From assembly GCF_028994805.1 (NCBI RefSeq), contig NZ_JAJQQP010000006.1, positions 333,761 to 397,760 on the forward strand: a stretch of 64,000 nucleotides of DNA. Reading direction: 5' to 3'. This stretch comes from Promicromonospora iranensis. Lineage in GTDB: Bacteria; Actinomycetota; Actinomycetes; Actinomycetales; Cellulomonadaceae. The notes under the pieces are model-generated. The model was not told the DNA's origin and did no database searches. It was given only the letters and a program-made list of their open reading frames with translations. Numbering within the stretch: position 1 is the first letter of the stretch; each line of letters opens with the position of its first letter. The position numbers were made by a program, and so were the translations under genes. Below, one piece after another: positions 25,691-35,003 of the stretch.

Positions 25691-25885
25691 ATGCCGAAGA
25701 ACAAGACGCACTCCGGCTCGAAGAAGCGGTTCAAGGTCACCGGTAGCGGCAAGATCATGCGCGAGCAGACCAACGGTCGCCACTACCTCGAGCACAAGTC
25801 CAGCCGTCGCACGCGTCGTCTGGCCATGGACCAGGCCGTTGCGCCGGCCGACGTCAAGAAGGTCAAGAAGCTGCTCGGTAAGTGA
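25691..25885 (+). CDS. rpmI: 50S ribosomal protein L35
   Basis: A 64-aa ribosomal protein with the family opening [20 protein letters not shown] and a basic C-terminus. It lies in the conserved infC-rpmI-rplT order; GAGGAGA precedes the ATG. The 104-bp gap from infC contains nothing else that I can identify. Confidence 0.97.
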   Translation: MPKNKTHSGSKKRFKVTGSGKIMREQTNGRHYLEHKSSRRTRRLAMDQAVAPADVKKVKKLLGK

Positions 25886-25953
25886 CCTTTGTGGCGTACG
25901 CCTGACGGGCGTCGCCAAGAACCTTTTCAGCCCCGAAGTACAAGGAGTCTCAC

Positions 25954-26337
25954 GTGGCACGCGTGAAGCGGGCAGTAAATGCCCAGAAGAAGCGCCGTAC
26001 AACCCTCGAGCGCGCCGCCGGTTACCGCGGCCAGCGCTCGCGCCTCTACCGCAAGGCGAAGGAGCAGGTCACCCACTCGCTCGTCTACGCCTACCGTGAC
26101 CGGAAGGCGCGCAAGGGTGACTTCCGCAAGCTGTGGATCCAGCGCATCAACGCTGCGTCCCGCGCGCAGGGTCTGACCTACAACCGCCTCATCCAGGGCC
26201 TCAAGGCCGCTGGTATCGAGGTCGACCGCCGCATGCTCGCGGAGCTCGCGGTCAACGACGTCGCGGCGTTCAACGCCCTCGTCCAGGTCGCCAAGGACGC
26301 GCTGCCGGCGGATGTCAACGCCCCGGCCGCTGCCTGA
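25954..26337 (+). CDS. rplT: 50S ribosomal protein L20
   Basis: A 127-aa 23S rRNA-binding protein needed early in 50S assembly. It starts at GTG 25954 after AAGGAG and has the normal start [15 protein letters not shown] and the [21 protein letters not shown] core. It closes the infC operon. L20 often represses its own operon through the leader; whether that happens here depends on the leader structure at 24431. Confidence 0.97.
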   Translation: MARVKRAVNAQKKRRTTLERAAGYRGQRSRLYRKAKEQVTHSLVYAYRDRKARKGDFRKLWIQRINAASRAQGLTYNRLIQGLKAAGIEVDRRMLAELAVNDVAAFNALVQVAKDALPADVNAPAAA

Positions 26338-26390
26338 GGTTGAGCAGTTCATCGGACGCCCGGCCAGTTTCCTCCTCGGAGGCCCGACCA

Positions 26391-27236
26391 GTGCTTGATG
26401 TGACGCTCGCGAATCCGCGAGCCGACCGCATCAAGCAGGTACGGGCACTGGCCGGGCGTTCGGCGCGCTCCCGGCACGAGCTGTACCTGGTCGAAGGGCC
26501 GCAGGGCGTGCGCGAGGCGGTCCGGCACGCGCCGTCGTCCGTCCGGGACGTCTATCTGACGCCGGCCGCCGCCTCCCGGTACGCGGAGATCGTCGACGAC
26601 GCCCGCGCGGCCGGGCTGTTCCTGCATCTCGGCACCCCGGAGGTGCTCGAAGCGATGAGCGCCGACGCCCAGGGTGTGCTCGCCGTCGTGCGGTCCTCCG
26701 CGCCGTCGCTGGGGGAGGCGCTGGACGCGCGAGACCCGGAGCGTGCCGGGCGGCCGCTGCTGGCCGCCGTGCTCGCCACCGTCCGCGACCCCGGCAACGC
26801 GGGCACCGTCATCCGGGCCGCCGACGCGGCCGGCGCCGACCTCGTGGTCCTCGCGGGGGAGAGTGTCGACGTGCACAACCCCAAGGTGGTGCGTTCCACC
26901 GCCGGGTCGCTGTTCCACCTGCCGGTCGTCACCGGGCTGTCGCTGGAGGCCACGGTGGCGCAGCTGCGCGCCGTGGGCTGCCACGTCCTCGCGGCGGACG
27001 GCAGTGGACCGCTCGACCTGGACGACCTCCTGGATTCCGCGGGGTCCGGTGCGTCTCCTGACCTGGCCGGCCCGACGGCCTGGGTGTTCGGCAACGAGGC
27101 CTGGGGCCTGCCGGAGGAGGACCGGGCGCTGGCCGACGCCGTCGTGCGGGTTCCGATCCGCGGCAAGACCGAGTCGCTCAACCTGGCGGCGGCAGCGACC
27201 GTCTGCCTGTACGCGAGCAGCCGGGCCCAGCGCTGA
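26391..27236 (+). CDS. SpoU/TrmH-family RNA 2'-O-methyltransferase
   Basis: A 281-aa SPOUT-fold methyltransferase. The N-terminal substrate-binding part (ANPRADRIKQVRALAGRSARSRHELYLVEGPQGVREAV) is of the type found in 23S rRNA methyltransferases. The knot motifs are RDPGNAGTVIRAADAAGAD (motif 1), WVFGNEAWGLPEE (motif 2) and KTESLNLAAAATVCLY (motif 3). GTG 26391 has GGAGG 8 nt upstream. Position after rplT is conserved in actinobacteria. The exact rRNA nucleotide is not determinable. Confidence 0.9.
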   Translation: MLDVTLANPRADRIKQVRALAGRSARSRHELYLVEGPQGVREAVRHAPSSVRDVYLTPAAASRYAEIVDDARAAGLFLHLGTPEVLEAMSADAQGVLAVVRSSAPSLGEALDARDPERAGRPLLAAVLATVRDPGNAGTVIRAADAAGADLVVLAGESVDVHNPKVVRSTAGSLFHLPVVTGLSLEATVAQLRAVGCHVLAADGSGPLDLDDLLDSAGSGASPDLAGPTAWVFGNEAWGLPEEDRALADAVVRVPIRGKTESLNLAAAATVCLYASSRAQR

Positions 27237-27255
27237 GCGAGCGGCGGAGCGGCGG

Positions 27256-27816
27256 ATGACGGCCGGCGTCTGGGGCGAGTGGGGCCATGTGGTGCGCCCG
27301 GCCCTGCTCTGTCTCCTCGCCGCCGTGCTGGCGATCCGCGTGCTCGTGCGGCTACGCACCCTGCGCGGGGTCCCCAGGCAGCGCGCGTGGCGGCACTCCG
27401 TCGCCGAGGTCGGCATGGTCGTGGGGACCGCGCCCTGGGTCTGGATGATCCTCACGCCCAGGCCTCGCGACAGCTCGCTCTCGCTGGTCCCCTTCCGGGA
27501 CCTCGCGGACCAGCTCGGCGGCCCGGTCGCCGGGGCGGTGGTCCAGGTGGGCGGCAACCTCCTGGTCCTCGCCGCCCTCGGCTTCTTCCTGCCGATCCGT
27601 TTCCGGCTCGCGCCCGACGCCGGTCACCGCACGGCGGCGGTCCTCGCCCGTGTGGCCCTGCTCGCCGCCGGGATCTCGGTGACCGTCGAGGTCCTCCAGC
27701 TCGCGCTCGGCCTGGGCCGCGTGAGCTCGGTCGACGACGTCCTGGTCAACACCGCGGGTGCGGTGCTCGCCGCGCTGTGCTCGCGCAGATGGTGGCCCCA
27801 GGTCGCTGGTCCGTAG
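27256..27816 (+). CDS. VanZ-like membrane protein
   Basis: A 186-aa membrane protein with four hydrophobic segments and the VanZ-family motifs: PWVWMILTPRP, then VVQVGGNLLVLAALGFFLPI, then VTVEVLQLALGLGRVSSVDDVLVNTAGAVLAAL. VanZ itself modestly raises teicoplanin resistance, but most homologues have no known role. It follows the RNA methyltransferase by 19 bp and is probably in that transcript. The spacer has a GGAG-like sequence only. Confidence 0.85.
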   Translation: MTAGVWGEWGHVVRPALLCLLAAVLAIRVLVRLRTLRGVPRQRAWRHSVAEVGMVVGTAPWVWMILTPRPRDSSLSLVPFRDLADQLGGPVAGAVVQVGGNLLVLAALGFFLPIRFRLAPDAGHRTAAVLARVALLAAGISVTVEVLQLALGLGRVSSVDDVLVNTAGAVLAALCSRRWWPQVAGP

Positions 27817-27978
27817 GTGCGCGGACCTCACGCACCTGATCTGAGCCGCATCAGCGAGTCGCTGGCCGAAGCCATCGGTGCCGCCTCGCAGGTGGGGCTC
27901 CGGCTGGACGGGTCGGGCCGGTCGCCGGCGCGGACCGTCGACGAGATCAGGTCTCGCCCGGACGAGACGGTCGCCTAG
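27817..27978 (+). pseudogene. 53-aa small ORF or gene remnant after VanZ
   Basis: GTG 27817 starts directly after the VanZ stop and the frame runs 53 codons with good actinobacterial third-position GC. It reads through GLRLDGSGRSPARTVDEI. That segment looks like the C-terminus of P-loop nucleoside or shikimate-type kinases, where D-x-[ST]-G-x-[ST]-P-x-x-V-x-x-I is common. It may be the remnant of such a kinase or a genuine small protein. The stop overlaps the -10 of the next gene. Low confidence. Confidence 0.3.
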
Positions 27979-27981
27979 GAT
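27976..27981 (+). promoter_or_regulatory. -10 hexamer TAGGAT for thpR
   Basis: TAGGAT ends 6 nt before GTG 27988, with no ribosome-binding site, matching the leaderless pattern seen through the window. Confidence 0.45.
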
Positions 27982-27987
27982 CGCCGG

Positions 27988-28584
27988 GTGCGGTTGTTCA
28001 CGGCGGTCTTCCCGCCCCAGCGTGTCAAGGACCATCTCGGGCTCGCCATCGACGGCGTACCGGCCTCTCCCCGTTGGGTCCCGCGGGAGAGCCTGCACAT
28101 CACCCTCGCGTTCTACGCGGACCTGCCCGAAGGAACGGTTCCCGAGCTGCGCGACGAGCTGACCGACGTCGCGCGCAAGCACGGCCCCATCGATCTGCGG
28201 TTGCGCGGCGCGGGGTCGTTCGGCGCCCGCGTCCTGTGGATCGGCGTCGACGGCGGGACCGCCGCGCTGAAGAGTCTGGCGACGGACTGCCTGGCGGCCT
28301 CGCCCCGCGAGGTGCCGGAGGACGTCAAGCCGCACCGGGCGCACGTCACCGTCGCCCGCGCCCGGGCCGGCCAGGTCAGGCCGCCGCGAGGGCGCGACCG
28401 CTGGGGCAGGAGCGGGGGCGGCGAGCCGCGGTCCGCTCTGGAGCCCGCGGCCCGTGCGCTGTCCGTCTACGCGGGGCCGGACTGGACCGCGAACTCGTTC
28501 GCGCTCGTCGAGTCGCACCCGGGGGAGGGGCCGCAGGGCGGCCCGCGGTACGAGATCGTGGAGACCTGGGACCTCGAGGGCTGA
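27988..28584 (+). CDS. thpR: RNA 2',3'-cyclic phosphodiesterase (2H family)
   Basis: A 198-aa 2H phosphoesterase of the LigT/ThpR type, which opens 2',3'-cyclic phosphates on RNA to 2'-phosphate and can act as a 2'-5' RNA ligase in vitro. The two catalytic HxT motifs are visible as LHITLAFY (~residues 34-41) and HRAHVTVAR (~115-123). RLFTAVFPP is the usual N-terminus. A Gly/Arg-rich insertion (RPPRGRDRWGRSGGGEP) separates the second motif from the end. Confidence 0.9.
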   Translation: MRLFTAVFPPQRVKDHLGLAIDGVPASPRWVPRESLHITLAFYADLPEGTVPELRDELTDVARKHGPIDLRLRGAGSFGARVLWIGVDGGTAALKSLATDCLAASPREVPEDVKPHRAHVTVARARAGQVRPPRGRDRWGRSGGGEPRSALEPAARALSVYAGPDWTANSFALVESHPGEGPQGGPRYEIVETWDLEG

Positions 28585-28615
28585 TCGTTCGAGGTGCCCA
28601 TGGTCCTGTCCATCG

Positions 28616-28681
28616 GCTCTGTCCACCGGCTCTGTCCACCGTCTCCGCGGCCGGGGCCAGGGCCGCCCCGGCCGCGGAGAC
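28616..28681. repeat. Direct repeats and perfect 17-bp hairpin after thpR
   Basis: Two copies of GGCTCTGTCCACC (28616-28641) run into a perfect inverted repeat with arms GTCTCCGCGGCCGGGGC (28641-28657) and its complement (28665-28681) around a 7-nt loop. It is a good candidate for the thpR terminator; the direct repeats in front are unexplained. Confidence 0.65.
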
Positions 28682-30152
<1,471 letters not shown>

Positions 30153-30153
30153 A

Positions 30154-32730
30154 GTGCCCCTCATCGTGAAGGACTGGCTCGCTGACCACGTCGAGGTGCC
30201 CGCGGACCTCACCGCCGAGCAGCTCGCGGCCGACCTCGTCAAGGTAGGCCTGGAAGAAGAGGCGATCCACGGGGCGGCCGTGACCGGCCCCCTCGTGGTC
30301 GGCCGGGTGCTCGAGATGACGCCCGAGCCCCAGAAGAACGGCAAGACGATCAACTGGTGCCGTGTCGACGTCGGCCCCGACCACAACGACACCGAGGGCG
30401 CGCGCGGCATCGTCTGCGGTGCGCACAACTTCGCGCCCGGTGACCTCGTGGCCGTGGCGCTGCCCGGCACCGTGCTGCCCGGACCGTTCCCCATCGCCGC
30501 CCGCAAGACCTACGGGCACGTGTCCGACGGCATGATCTGCTCGGTCCGGGAGCTCGGGATCGGGGAGGACCAGGACGGCATCCTGGTGCTGACCCGGCAC
30601 GGGTTCGCCGAGGAGGACCTCAACCCCGGCCAGGATGCGATCGCGCTCCTCGGCCTCGGCGAGGAGGTCCTGGAGATCAACGTGACGCCGGACCGCGGGT
30701 ACGCCTTCAGCTACCGCGGTGTGGCGCGCGAGTACGCCCACTCCACGGGCGCGAAGTTCACGGACCGCGGCCTGCCCACGGGTGCCGAGCCCGTCCCGAC
30801 GGCCGACGGCTTCGAGGTCCAGGTCCGGGACGACGCGCCGATCAACGGCGTGGTGGGCTGCGACCGGTTCGTGACGCGCATCGTGCGGGGCATCGACCCG
30901 GCCGCGCCCACGCCCGCGTGGATGAAGCACCGGCTCGAGGGCTCCGGCATGCGGTCGATCTCCCTGGCGGTCGACATCACGAACTACGTGATGCTCGACC
31001 TCGGGCAGCCGCTGCACGCCTACGACCTCGCCAAGGTCTCGGCCCCGATCGTCGTCCGCCGCGCGACCACGGGCGAGCGCCTCACCACCCTGGACGACGC
31101 CGACCGCACGCTGCACGCTGAGGACCTCCTGATCACCGACTCGCCCGCCGGAGCGGGCAGCCGCGTGCTGAGCCTGGCAGGTGTGATGGGCGGAGCGTCC
31201 TCCGAGATCTCTGGGACCACGGCGGACGTGCTGATCGAGGCCGCGCACTTCGACCCGATCACCGTGGCCCGTACCGCGCGCAGGCACAAGCTCCCGACCG
31301 AGGGCGCCAAGCGCTGGGAGCGCGGCGTGGACCCGCTCCTTGCCCCGGTCGCGGCACAACGTGCTGTCGAGCTCCTGGTCGATCTGGGCGGCGGCACCGC
31401 CGACGCCGCGGTGGGCGACCTCGACGACACCGCGGGCACGACCCCGCAGAAGGCGATCGCGCTCAAGGTCACCGAGCCCACCCGGCTCTCGGGCGTCGAG
31501 TACACGCCGGAGCAGGTGCGCAGCACCCTCGAAGAGATCGGCGCCACGGTGACCGAAGCCTCCGCGTCGGTCGAGCCTGTCGAAACCCTCCTCGTCACCC
31601 CGCCGTCCTGGCGCCCCGACCTCACCGGCCCGGCCGACCTGGTCGAGGAGGTCGTGCGCATCCAGGGCTACGACCAGGTGCCGTCGGTGCTCCCGGCCGC
31701 GCCGGGTGGCCGCGGGCTCACGGCCGAGCAGCGCACGCGCCGTTCGGTCGCGCGAGCACTGGCCGAGGCGGGCTTCGTCGAGACGCTCAGCTACCCGTTC
31801 GTCGGCACCCCTGAGTACGACGCGCTCGGTCTGCCCGCCGACGACCCGCGCCGCGTCTCGCTCCGGCTCGTCAACCCGATGGCCGACGACAAGCCGCTGA
31901 TGCGGTCGAACCTGCTGGTGACGCTGCTCGACACCGTGCGCCGCAACGTCTCGCGCGGGCTGACCGATCTCGCGGTGTACGAGATCGGCCTCGTCACCCG
32001 CCCGACGCCGGGCGCCCCCGCGGCGCCCACGCTGCCCGGCGGGGTGCGGCCCAGCGACGAACAGCTCGCGGCGCTCGCCGCGGCGGTCCCCGAGCAGCCG
32101 CGACGGGTCGCCGGCGTGCTGACCGGCAAGCGGGAGCTCGCCGGCTGGTGGGGCGTAGGCCGCACGGCCGGCTGGGAGGACGCCCTCGCGGCGGCCCGGC
32201 TGGTGGCAGAGCGGGCCCGGGCCGAAGTCGTCGTGGTCCCGGACCCCGAGCACCTGCCGTGGCACCCCGGTCGTTGCGCGCGCCTCGAGCTCGCGGACGG
32301 CACGCTCGTCGGCCACGCCGGTGAGCTGCACCCCAAGGTCGTCGAGACGCTGGGGCTGCCCGCTCGTGCCGCGGCGTTCGAGGTGGACCTGAGCGTCCTC
32401 GTCGCTGCGGCGTCGAGCGAGCCCGTCGCAGCAGTGCCCGTGTCGGCGTTCCCGGCTGCCAAGGAGGACTTCGCCTTCGTGGTCGACGGCGGTGTGCCGG
32501 CCGAGGCCGTTCGGTCGGCGATCGTGGCGGGTGCCGGCGAGCTGCTCGAGGATGTCGCGCTGTTCGACGTCTTCACGGGGGAGCAGGTGGGCGAGGGCAA
32601 GAAGTCGCTCGCGTACTCGCTCCGCCTGCGTGCGGCGGACCGCACCCTCTCCGCCAAGGAGGTCCGCGCGGTGCGCGACGCCGTCGTGGAGTCGGCCGCG
32701 GAGAAGGTCGGGGCGGTACTGCGTGGCTGA
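30154..32730 (+). CDS. pheT: Phenylalanyl-tRNA synthetase beta subunit
   Basis: An 858-aa beta subunit. The N-terminal EMAP-type tRNA-binding domain is about residues 40-150. B3/B4 editing segments include DITNYVMLDLGQPLHAYDLAKV and LSLAGVMGGASSEIS. The B5 domain lies at ~420-490, the catalytic-like domain follows, and the C-terminal FDX-ACB anticodon-binding domain is VSAFPAAKEDFAFVVD through the end. GTG 30154 has GGAG 7 nt upstream. A short dispersed repeat (31569-31587) inserts SVEPVETLL near residue 475, between domains. The last codons overlap the SDR gene by 8 bp. Confidence 0.96.
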   Translation: MPLIVKDWLADHVEVPADLTAEQLAADLVKVGLEEEAIHGAAVTGPLVVGRVLEMTPEPQKNGKTINWCRVDVGPDHNDTEGARGIVCGAHNFAPGDLVAVALPGTVLPGPFPIAARKTYGHVSDGMICSVRELGIGEDQDGILVLTRHGFAEEDLNPGQDAIALLGLGEEVLEINVTPDRGYAFSYRGVAREYAHSTGAKFTDRGLPTGAEPVPTADGFEVQVRDDAPINGVVGCDRFVTRIVRGIDPAAPTPAWMKHRLEGSGMRSISLAVDITNYVMLDLGQPLHAYDLAKVSAPIVVRRATTGERLTTLDDADRTLHAEDLLITDSPAGAGSRVLSLAGVMGGASSEISGTTADVLIEAAHFDPITVARTARRHKLPTEGAKRWERGVDPLLAPVAAQRAVELLVDLGGGTADAAVGDLDDTAGTTPQKAIALKVTEPTRLSGVEYTPEQVRSTLEEIGATVTEASASVEPVETLLVTPPSWRPDLTGPADLVEEVVRIQGYDQVPSVLPAAPGGRGLTAEQRTRRSVARALAEAGFVETLSYPFVGTPEYDALGLPADDPRRVSLRLVNPMADDKPLMRSNLLVTLLDTVRRNVSRGLTDLAVYEIGLVTRPTPGAPAAPTLPGGVRPSDEQLAALAAAVPEQPRRVAGVLTGKRELAGWWGVGRTAGWEDALAAARLVAERARAEVVVVPDPEHLPWHPGRCARLELADGTLVGHAGELHPKVVETLGLPARAAAFEVDLSVLVAAASSEPVAAVPVSAFPAAKEDFAFVVDGGVPAEAVRSAIVAGAGELLEDVALFDVFTGEQVGEGKKSLAYSLRLRAADRTLSAKEVRAVRDAVVESAAEKVGAVLRG
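31569..31587 (+). repeat. Dispersed GGTCGAGCCTGTCGAAACC repeat within pheT
   Basis: A 19-bp element of the form GGTyGAGCyTGTCGAAACC, which I recall as a very abundant short repeat in many Micrococcales genomes. Here it lies in frame inside pheT, encoding VEPVET. Confidence 0.6.
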
Positions 32731-33595
32731 GCCGCACCAGGCGGCCGGAGCCGGCGCGACCCCGCCGGCGCGCACGGCGCTCGTCACGGGCGCGTCGCGC
32801 GGGATCGGCCGGGAGGTCGCGCTCGGTCTCGCGCGAGCAGGGCTGGACGTCGCCCTGCTCGCGCGGGACGCGGGGCGGCTCGCAGCCGTGGCCACGGAGG
32901 TCCGGGCCGCGGGGGTGACGGTGGTCGAGCTGACCGCCGACGTGACCGACCCGGCGGCGGTGCGTGCCGCCGTCGGGCAGGCCGAGGAAGCACTGGGATC
33001 GATCGACCTGCTGGTGAACAACGCCGGCGCGATCGAGTCGGAGCATCCCCTGTGGGAGGCCGATCCCGACGAGTGGTGGTCCGTGTTCGAGACCAACGTG
33101 CGTGCGCCGTTCCTGTTCAGCCGGTACGCCGTGCCGGGCATGATCGAGCGTGGCGGCGGCCGGGTCATCGACCTGGCCTCCGGTGCGAGCTCGCACGAGA
33201 TGGCCGGCGGCTACTCCGCGTACAACGCGAGCAAGACCGCGCTGGTACGGATGGGGGCCAACCTCCACGGCGACGGCTTCCGGCACGGGATCCGCGTCTT
33301 CGAGCTCGCTCCCGGTGTCGTGAAGACCGACATGTCGACGGGCATGTCCCTGCACGAGGGCCGCACCGACTGGACCCCGGTCGAACGGGTGACCGACGTC
33401 GTGAACGCGGTGGCGGCCGGCGAGCTCGACGCCTGCTCGGGCTGGTTCCTGCGCGTCAGCGACGACACCCCCGAATCGCTGAGGGCGTTGGCGGCAGGTG
33501 CCGCGGAGCAGGGCTCCGCGGCGACGGCGCGCAGGCTGCGCGTGCTTCCCGCGGGCGGCGGCGACCCGCTGGCGGACACCCTCACCCGGCGCTGA
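32723..33595 (+). CDS. Short-chain dehydrogenase/reductase
   Basis: A 290-aa NAD(P)-dependent SDR. TALVTGASRGIGREV is the Gly-rich dinucleotide loop, LVNNAGA the NAG motif, and the catalytic Ser-Tyr-Lys set is LASGASS / YSAYNASK. The C-terminal ~60 residues after AAGELDACSGWFLRVSDD are longer than usual. The GTG start lies within the pheT end, so it is translated from the pheST mRNA. Substrate unknown. Confidence 0.88.
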   Translation: MAEPHQAAGAGATPPARTALVTGASRGIGREVALGLARAGLDVALLARDAGRLAAVATEVRAAGVTVVELTADVTDPAAVRAAVGQAEEALGSIDLLVNNAGAIESEHPLWEADPDEWWSVFETNVRAPFLFSRYAVPGMIERGGGRVIDLASGASSHEMAGGYSAYNASKTALVRMGANLHGDGFRHGIRVFELAPGVVKTDMSTGMSLHEGRTDWTPVERVTDVVNAVAAGELDACSGWFLRVSDDTPESLRALAAGAAEQGSAATARRLRVLPAGGGDPLADTLTRR

Positions 33596-33631
33596 CCGGC
33601 GGCCATCGGACGTTCATCCGGTGGTACTGGT

Positions 33632-33679
33632 GTGAGGGGACGGGCACTCCCTACGGTGTGCAAGCAACCGTCCCCTCAC
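33632..33679 (+). promoter_or_regulatory. 12-bp perfect inverted repeat upstream of secreted protein gene
   Basis: GTGAGGGGACGG (33632-33643) and CCGTCCCCTCAC (33668-33679) flank a 24-nt loop, ending 14 bp before the start codon with AAGGAG between. It can fold in the mRNA leader and tie up sequence near the ribosome-binding site, or bind a dimeric regulator. Confidence 0.6.
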
Positions 33680-33693
33680 GCAAGGAGACCACC

Positions 33694-34941
33694 ATGCGCC
33701 ATCGTCGTCGCCCCGCGTTCGCCGTCGCGAGCCTGGGACTGTGCGTCCTGCTCGCCTCCGCGGGCCAGGCGGTCGCCACGGAGCCCGCGAGCGAACAGGC
33801 CGGGCCCTCGGCGGCGGCCGCCGCGACACGGCTCACGGCCAGCAACTTTCGCTACACGCTGTCCGAGACGTCGTCGTCCCTGGTCGGAGCGCTCGACTCG
33901 GCGCTGCCGAACGTGACCATGGGTGCGGTGGCCGACGACGCCAACCGCACGCCGAGCTGCGGCAGCGCGCCGTCGGTCACGCACCGCACCGCGTACTACT
34001 GCTGGAACGACGGCGACCAGGACACCGCCGCGTGGTACCCGCAGGGCATCACCACCAGCTCCGACGCCTACGGGGCGGGCACCTACGACGGCAAGCGCCT
34101 CAACCTGGTGAGCTGGTACGACCACGCCGAGGACGGCATCGACAAGGGCGTTCGTATCAGCGTGTCCAACCTGTCCGCGAGCGCCTCGGCGCCGCCGTAC
34201 CGGCACATCCTGCTGGTCGAGCCGAGCGGCACCACGAGTGCGCCGTCGTACCGGCCGGTCAACATCCATGCGGGCGGCATCATGTGGTACGGCAACCTGC
34301 TGTACGTGGCGGACACGAGCGGTGGTTTCCGGGTGTTCGACCTGGATCACCTGTGGCGGGTCTCGACGGGCCGCTCGTCGGCGATCGGGCGCCAGGCGGA
34401 CGGCTCGTACCACGCGTTCGACTACAAGTACGTGCTGCCGCAGACGGCCAAGTTCACGGACTCGACGGCCGGCGGGTACGCGCAGCTGCAGCACTCGTCG
34501 GTCGCGCTCGACCGGACGAGCTCGCCGGACTCGGTGATCGTGAGCGAGTACCGGAGCCCGTCGGCCGTCGACGCCGGTGCCCAGGTCCGGACGATCCGGG
34601 TGCCGATCGACTACACGAACCGGTACCTGAAGGCGGCGGCCGACGGCATCATCAAGGCGACGGAGGCGTACCGGACCGACCTGGAGAGCGTGCAGGGCTC
34701 GACCGCCATCAACGGTGAGTTCTTCTTCTCGCAGAGTGACGGCTCGAACCACTCGGACCCGAACTCGGACGGTGACCTGCACACGTTCGCGGCGCCGTCG
34801 GGGCCGATCGTGCGGCACGGCAACGCGCTGACGGTGGGTGCGGAGGACCTCTCGTACGACCCGACCCGGGACTACCTGTGGTCGCTCGGTGAGTATCCGG
34901 GTTACCGCTGGGTCTATGCGGCGGACGCCTCGTCGTTCTGA
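33694..34941 (+). CDS. Secreted protein of unknown function
   Basis: A 415-aa exported protein. Residues 1-30 form a Sec signal peptide (MRHRRRP, hydrophobic core, cleavage near AVA). The mature part is rich in Tyr, Trp, Ser and Asp and looks all-beta. Repeated motifs such as NIHAGGIMWYGNLLYVADTSGGFRVFDL and YDPTRDYLWSLGEYPGYRWVYA suggest propeller-like blades. Cys pair CGSAPS / YYCWND near residues 89-109. Relatives occur in streptomycetes as uncharacterised secreted proteins; I can assign no activity. It stands alone between the SDR and GH15 genes. Confidence 0.82.
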   Translation: MRHRRRPAFAVASLGLCVLLASAGQAVATEPASEQAGPSAAAAATRLTASNFRYTLSETSSSLVGALDSALPNVTMGAVADDANRTPSCGSAPSVTHRTAYYCWNDGDQDTAAWYPQGITTSSDAYGAGTYDGKRLNLVSWYDHAEDGIDKGVRISVSNLSASASAPPYRHILLVEPSGTTSAPSYRPVNIHAGGIMWYGNLLYVADTSGGFRVFDLDHLWRVSTGRSSAIGRQADGSYHAFDYKYVLPQTAKFTDSTAGGYAQLQHSSVALDRTSSPDSVIVSEYRSPSAVDAGAQVRTIRVPIDYTNRYLKAAADGIIKATEAYRTDLESVQGSTAINGEFFFSQSDGSNHSDPNSDGDLHTFAAPSGPIVRHGNALTVGAEDLSYDPTRDYLWSLGEYPGYRWVYAADASSF

Positions 34942-34990
34942 CCTTCCCGTTCCGGGACGACACAGGCCTGCGGACTTTGCGCCGCGCACC

Positions 34991-34996
34991 TAGTCT
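34991..34996 (+). promoter_or_regulatory. -10 hexamer TAGTCT for the GH15 gene
   Basis: TAGTCT ends 7 nt before ATG 35004, predicting a leaderless transcript for the GH15-dehydrogenase operon. Confidence 0.45.
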
Positions 34997-35003
34997 GAGA
35001 GCG

